A stretch of DNA of 7,670 bases from a bacterium (GTDB taxonomy: Bacteria; Chloroflexota; Dehalococcoidia; Tepidiformales; Tepidiformaceae). The stretch's first letter is position 1. Every line of letters begins with the position of its first letter. The position numbers were made by a program, and so were the translations under genes. The DNA lies in assembly GCA_945861295.1 (NCBI GenBank), contig CAMAUF010000092.1, forward strand, positions 1 through 7,670, given 5' to 3'. Shown here one piece after another: positions 6,054 to 7,670 of the stretch. The notes beneath the pieces are model-generated. The model was not told the origin of the DNA, made no database searches, and saw only the letters and a list, made by a program, of their open reading frames with translations.

Positions 6054-6902
6054 ATGACCGCAAGCGCCGCAGTCCGGGACGTGACCGACGCCACCTTCGC
6101 AACGGAGGTCTTGGAGCTTTCGAAGTCGAAGCCGGTGGTCGTTGACTTTTGGGCGCCGTGGTGCGGCCCCTGCCGCGTGCTGGGCCCGATCATCGAACGC
6201 GTGGCGGCCGAATACGGCGACGATGTCCAGCTCGTGAAGCTAAACACCGATGAAAATCCGCGGACCGCGACGCAGTTCCGGATCCAGGGCATACCGGCGG
6301 TCAAGGCGTTCCGCAACGGCAAACTCGCGGCCGAGTTCACGGGCGCGGTCCCAGAGCCGCAGGTCCGCGCCTTCTTCAAGCGGATCGCGCCGGGCGAAGC
6401 CGAAAAAGCAGCCAAGTTGGCCGCCTCCGCGGCCCAAAACGGCGATACGGCCGCCGCGGAAGCCAGCTTCCGAGATGCACTCCGGGCGGCGCCCAACAAT
6501 GCGGACGCGCTGGTCGGCCTCGCCGAACTGTTGATCGGCCGCGGCGAGTTCGCGGGAGCCCAAGAACTGGTCGCCAAGGCGCCCGGCGACCGGCGGGCGA
6601 AGGTGCTCGGCCACCGCCTTTTCCTCCGGGAGTTCGCGGAGAAGCACACCGGCGAGGACGTCGCGGGCGAAGCGGCGCGCTCGCCTCGAGACCCGCGGGC
6701 GCTCTATCGCTGGGGCGTGTTACTCGCCAGCCAGGGCAAGCACGAAGGCGCCCTCGAACAGCTCCTTGAGTCGATCCGCATCGACCGGACCTTCGCGGGA
6801 TCGGCAGCGCGCAAGGCCGCGCTCGCGATCTTCGATATCCTCGGTTCCGACTCGCCGGTGACGCGGGACTACCAGCGCCGTCTCAGCAACGTCCTGTTTT
6901 AG
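6054..6902 (+). CDS. cnoX: Thioredoxin-TPR protein, CnoX/YbbN family, with intact CXXC site
   Basis: The 282-residue protein joins an N-terminal thioredoxin domain (about 6-112) to a C-terminal tetratricopeptide region (about 114-282). The redox site is WAPWCGPCR with C37 and C40, and the cis-proline loop is IQGIPAVKAF (P81). TPR-like helices include AAEASFRDALRAAPNNADALVGLAELL and, near the C-terminus, ALYRWGVLLASQGKHEGALEQLLES. The last segment (AARKAALAIFDILG to RRLSNVLF) is typical of the family. In E. coli CnoX the CXXC is lost and the protein is a chlorine-activated holdase that hands clients to GroEL; homologues keeping WCGPC, as in Caulobacter, also have thioredoxin activity. I infer the dual type here. 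ATG 6054 has GGAG (6042-6045) 8 nt before it. It is probably cytosolic, as no signal peptide is seen. It lies 66 nt after orn, in its own unit or as a distal operon gene. Confidence 0.9.
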   Translation: MTASAAVRDVTDATFATEVLELSKSKPVVVDFWAPWCGPCRVLGPIIERVAAEYGDDVQLVKLNTDENPRTATQFRIQGIPAVKAFRNGKLAAEFTGAVPEPQVRAFFKRIAPGEAEKAAKLAASAAQNGDTAAAEASFRDALRAAPNNADALVGLAELLIGRGEFAGAQELVAKAPGDRRAKVLGHRLFLREFAEKHTGEDVAGEAARSPRDPRALYRWGVLLASQGKHEGALEQLLESIRIDRTFAGSAARKAALAIFDILGSDSPVTRDYQRRLSNVLF

Positions 6903-6925
6903 ACGTCGGGCCGATCGTGCCAGCG

Positions 6926-6955
6926 TTGAACCTGCCGCCCAATTCGGGGTAACGT
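6926..6955 (+). promoter_or_regulatory. Putative sigma-70-type promoter of tRNA-Arg
   Basis: TTGAAC (6926-6931, four of six to TTGACA) is followed by an 18-nt spacer and TAACGT (6950-6955, of the form TANNNT). Transcription would start around 6962, a few nt upstream of the tRNA 5' end at 6968, which is a normal layout for a tRNA gene. Confidence 0.5.
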
Positions 6956-6967
6956 GGAAGCTCGCGT

Positions 6968-7039
6968 GCCCCCGTAGCTCAGTGGATAGAGCAGAGGTTT
7001 CCTAAACCTTGTGCGCAGGTCCGATTCCCGCCGGGGGTA
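6968..7039 (+). tRNA. tRNA-Arg, anticodon CCT, with an irregular T arm
   Basis: The cloverleaf folds by eye. The acceptor GCCCCCG (6968-6974) pairs with CGGGGGT (7032-7038), with a terminal G.U pair. The D stem is GCTC/GAGC, with loop AGTGGATA keeping G18-G19. The anticodon stem GAGGT/ACCTT holds the loop TTCCTAA, so the anticodon is CCT (7001-7003), reading AGG (Arg). The variable loop is 4 nt (GTGC). The T stem GCAGG/CCCGC has an A:C mismatch (7017:7029), and the T loop reads TCCGATT, giving C instead of T at position 55. The discriminator is A7039 and no CCA is encoded. It may be a functional but divergent gene, a decaying copy, or affected by sequence error. It stands alone between cnoX and a hairpin. 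Confidence 0.85.
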
Positions 7040-7056
7040 TACCGACATTCGATTAA

Positions 7057-7080
7057 CGCTCCCTGCGGTCTGCGGGAGCG
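7057..7080. terminator. GC-rich hairpin between tRNA-Arg and the convergent thiolase gene
   Basis: CGCTCCC (7057-7063) and GGGAGCG (7074-7080) form a perfect 7-bp stem, extendable by two G:C pairs past a bulged T. It lies 18 nt after the tRNA and 42 nt after the thiolase stop. On the minus strand the stem is followed by TTAATCGAAT, partly T-rich; on the plus strand by GTTGCGGG, with no T-run. It is best read as a terminator for the thiolase side that may also serve the tRNA. Confidence 0.45.
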
Positions 7081-7121
7081 GTTGCGGGTCGAACCACGCA
7101 CACCGCCCCCGTAGCGAGGAG

Positions 7122-7670
7122 CTACATCCGCTCGATGATCGTAGCTGTGCCCATGCCGCCGCCGGTGCACATCGCGATTAGCGCCGTCGACTTATTCGAG
7201 CGCTCGAGCTCGTCGAGGGCCGTCTGGATGAGCATGCCGCCGGTGGCGCCGATCGGGTGGCCGAGGGCGATGGCGCCGCCGTTCACGTTCAGGCGCTCGT
7301 CGTCGATCCCGATCTCGCGCTTGAACTTGAGGATGACCGAGGCGAAGGCTTCGTTGATCTCGAAGAGGTCGATGTCTTCCTTGCGCATTCCGGCTTTCCT
7401 CATCGCGATTTGGGCCGCGGGCGCCGGCGCAGTCAGCATGATCACGGGCTCCGCGCCCGCCGTCGCCGTCATCACGATCCGGCCGCGCGGCTTGAGGCCG
7501 TGCGCCTTCGCGTATTCAGGAGAGGCGAGCAGGATCGCGCTGGCGCCATCCACGACCCCAGACGAGTTGCCGGCGTGGTGCACGTGGTTGACGCCGCTGA
7601 TCAGCGGGTAGACGGCGCGGCAGATCTCGTCGAAGGTCCGGCTGTCGTTGCCCGGGTTCATTACGCCCAT
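7122..7670 (-). CDS. Acetyl-CoA C-acetyltransferase (thiolase), C-terminal part, 5' truncated by window edge
   Basis: The visible 182 residues are the C-terminal half of a thiolase, which condenses two acetyl-CoA or cleaves 3-ketoacyl-CoA. The minus-strand frame is open to the right edge. The ATG at 7670 is only the first codon inside the window and is almost surely internal, because the family's first active-site cysteine lies further upstream. Seen, counted from that ATG: HHAGNSSGVVDGASAIL (31-47), EINEAFA (104-110), VNGGAIALGHPIGATG (129-144) with catalytic H138, and AMCTGGGMG (166-174) with catalytic C168. The stop is TAG at 7124-7122. Whether it serves fatty-acid oxidation or acetoacetyl-CoA synthesis cannot be decided from this part. 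It converges on the tRNA, with a hairpin between them. Confidence 0.93.
   Translation of the reverse strand: MGVMNPGNDSRTFDEICRAVYPLISGVNHVHHAGNSSGVVDGASAILLASPEYAKAHGLKPRGRIVMTATAGAEPVIMLTAPAPAAQIAMRKAGMRKEDIDLFEINEAFASVILKFKREIGIDDERLNVNGGAIALGHPIGATGGMLIQTALDELERSNKSTALIAMCTGGGMGTATIIERM

Noticed and set aside
7135..7611. Plus-strand open frame opposite the thiolase
   Set aside because: It is the antisense of a thiolase with intact catalytic His and Cys motifs, with no start signal or domain.
1..7670. CRISPR array, insertion sequence, prophage or defence island
   Set aside because: No regularly spaced repeats, terminal inverted repeats, transposase, integrase or nuclease/defence motifs were seen on either strand. 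Gene content is core metabolism.

Overview
This window comes from a high-GC bacterial chromosome. The codons are rich in third-position G/C and the genes are tightly packed on both strands. The organism cannot be named from sequence alone. Heterodimeric E1 PDH genes, a YtxJ/BrxC-type bacilliredoxin, a CnoX-type thioredoxin and apparently leaderless promoters together would fit a deep-branching Gram-positive-like or Chloroflexota-type lineage, but this is a weak inference. Every gene belongs to a recognisable family, and I see no mobile element, CRISPR array or phage gene.

Layout: (1) 1-904, minus: N-terminal 301 residues of a class III PLP aminotransferase of the glutamate-1-semialdehyde aminomutase type, running off the left edge. 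(2) 905-1092: divergent intergenic region with small repeats and the start signals of both flanking genes. (3) 1093-1758, plus: class I SAM-dependent methyltransferase. (4) 1755-2081, minus: BrxC/YtxJ-type monothiol bacilliredoxin, converging on the methyltransferase so that the two stop codons share a CTAG. (5) 2184-5987, plus: compact operon of PDH E1 alpha, E1 beta, E2 and oligoribonuclease, with an 8-nt overlap, a 9-nt gap and a 1-nt overlap at the three junctions. (6) 6054-6902, plus: thioredoxin-TPR protein of the CnoX/YbbN family with an intact WCGPC site. (7) 6968-7039, plus: tRNA-Arg(CCT) with an unusual T arm. (8) 7122-7670, minus: C-terminal 182 residues of an acetyl-CoA acetyltransferase (thiolase), running off the right edge.

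How the genes work together: the E1/E2 genes make most of a 2-oxo acid (probably pyruvate) dehydrogenase complex that yields acetyl-CoA. No E3 (dihydrolipoamide dehydrogenase) gene is present, so it must be encoded elsewhere. The thiolase works on acetyl-/acyl-CoA but lies on the opposite strand in a separate unit. Two thiol-redox proteins (BrxC-like and CnoX-like) flank the PDH-orn operon.

Most notable observations: three singly transcribed genes each have TANNNT placed 6-7 nt before the ATG, a leaderless-mRNA signature, while the operon genes and cnoX use Shine-Dalgarno sites. Oligoribonuclease is coupled to the PDH genes. The tRNA-Arg carries C at T-loop position 55 and an A:C mismatch in the T stem. 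None of this amounts to a clearly new system; it is mostly ordinary core genome with some regulatory curiosities.
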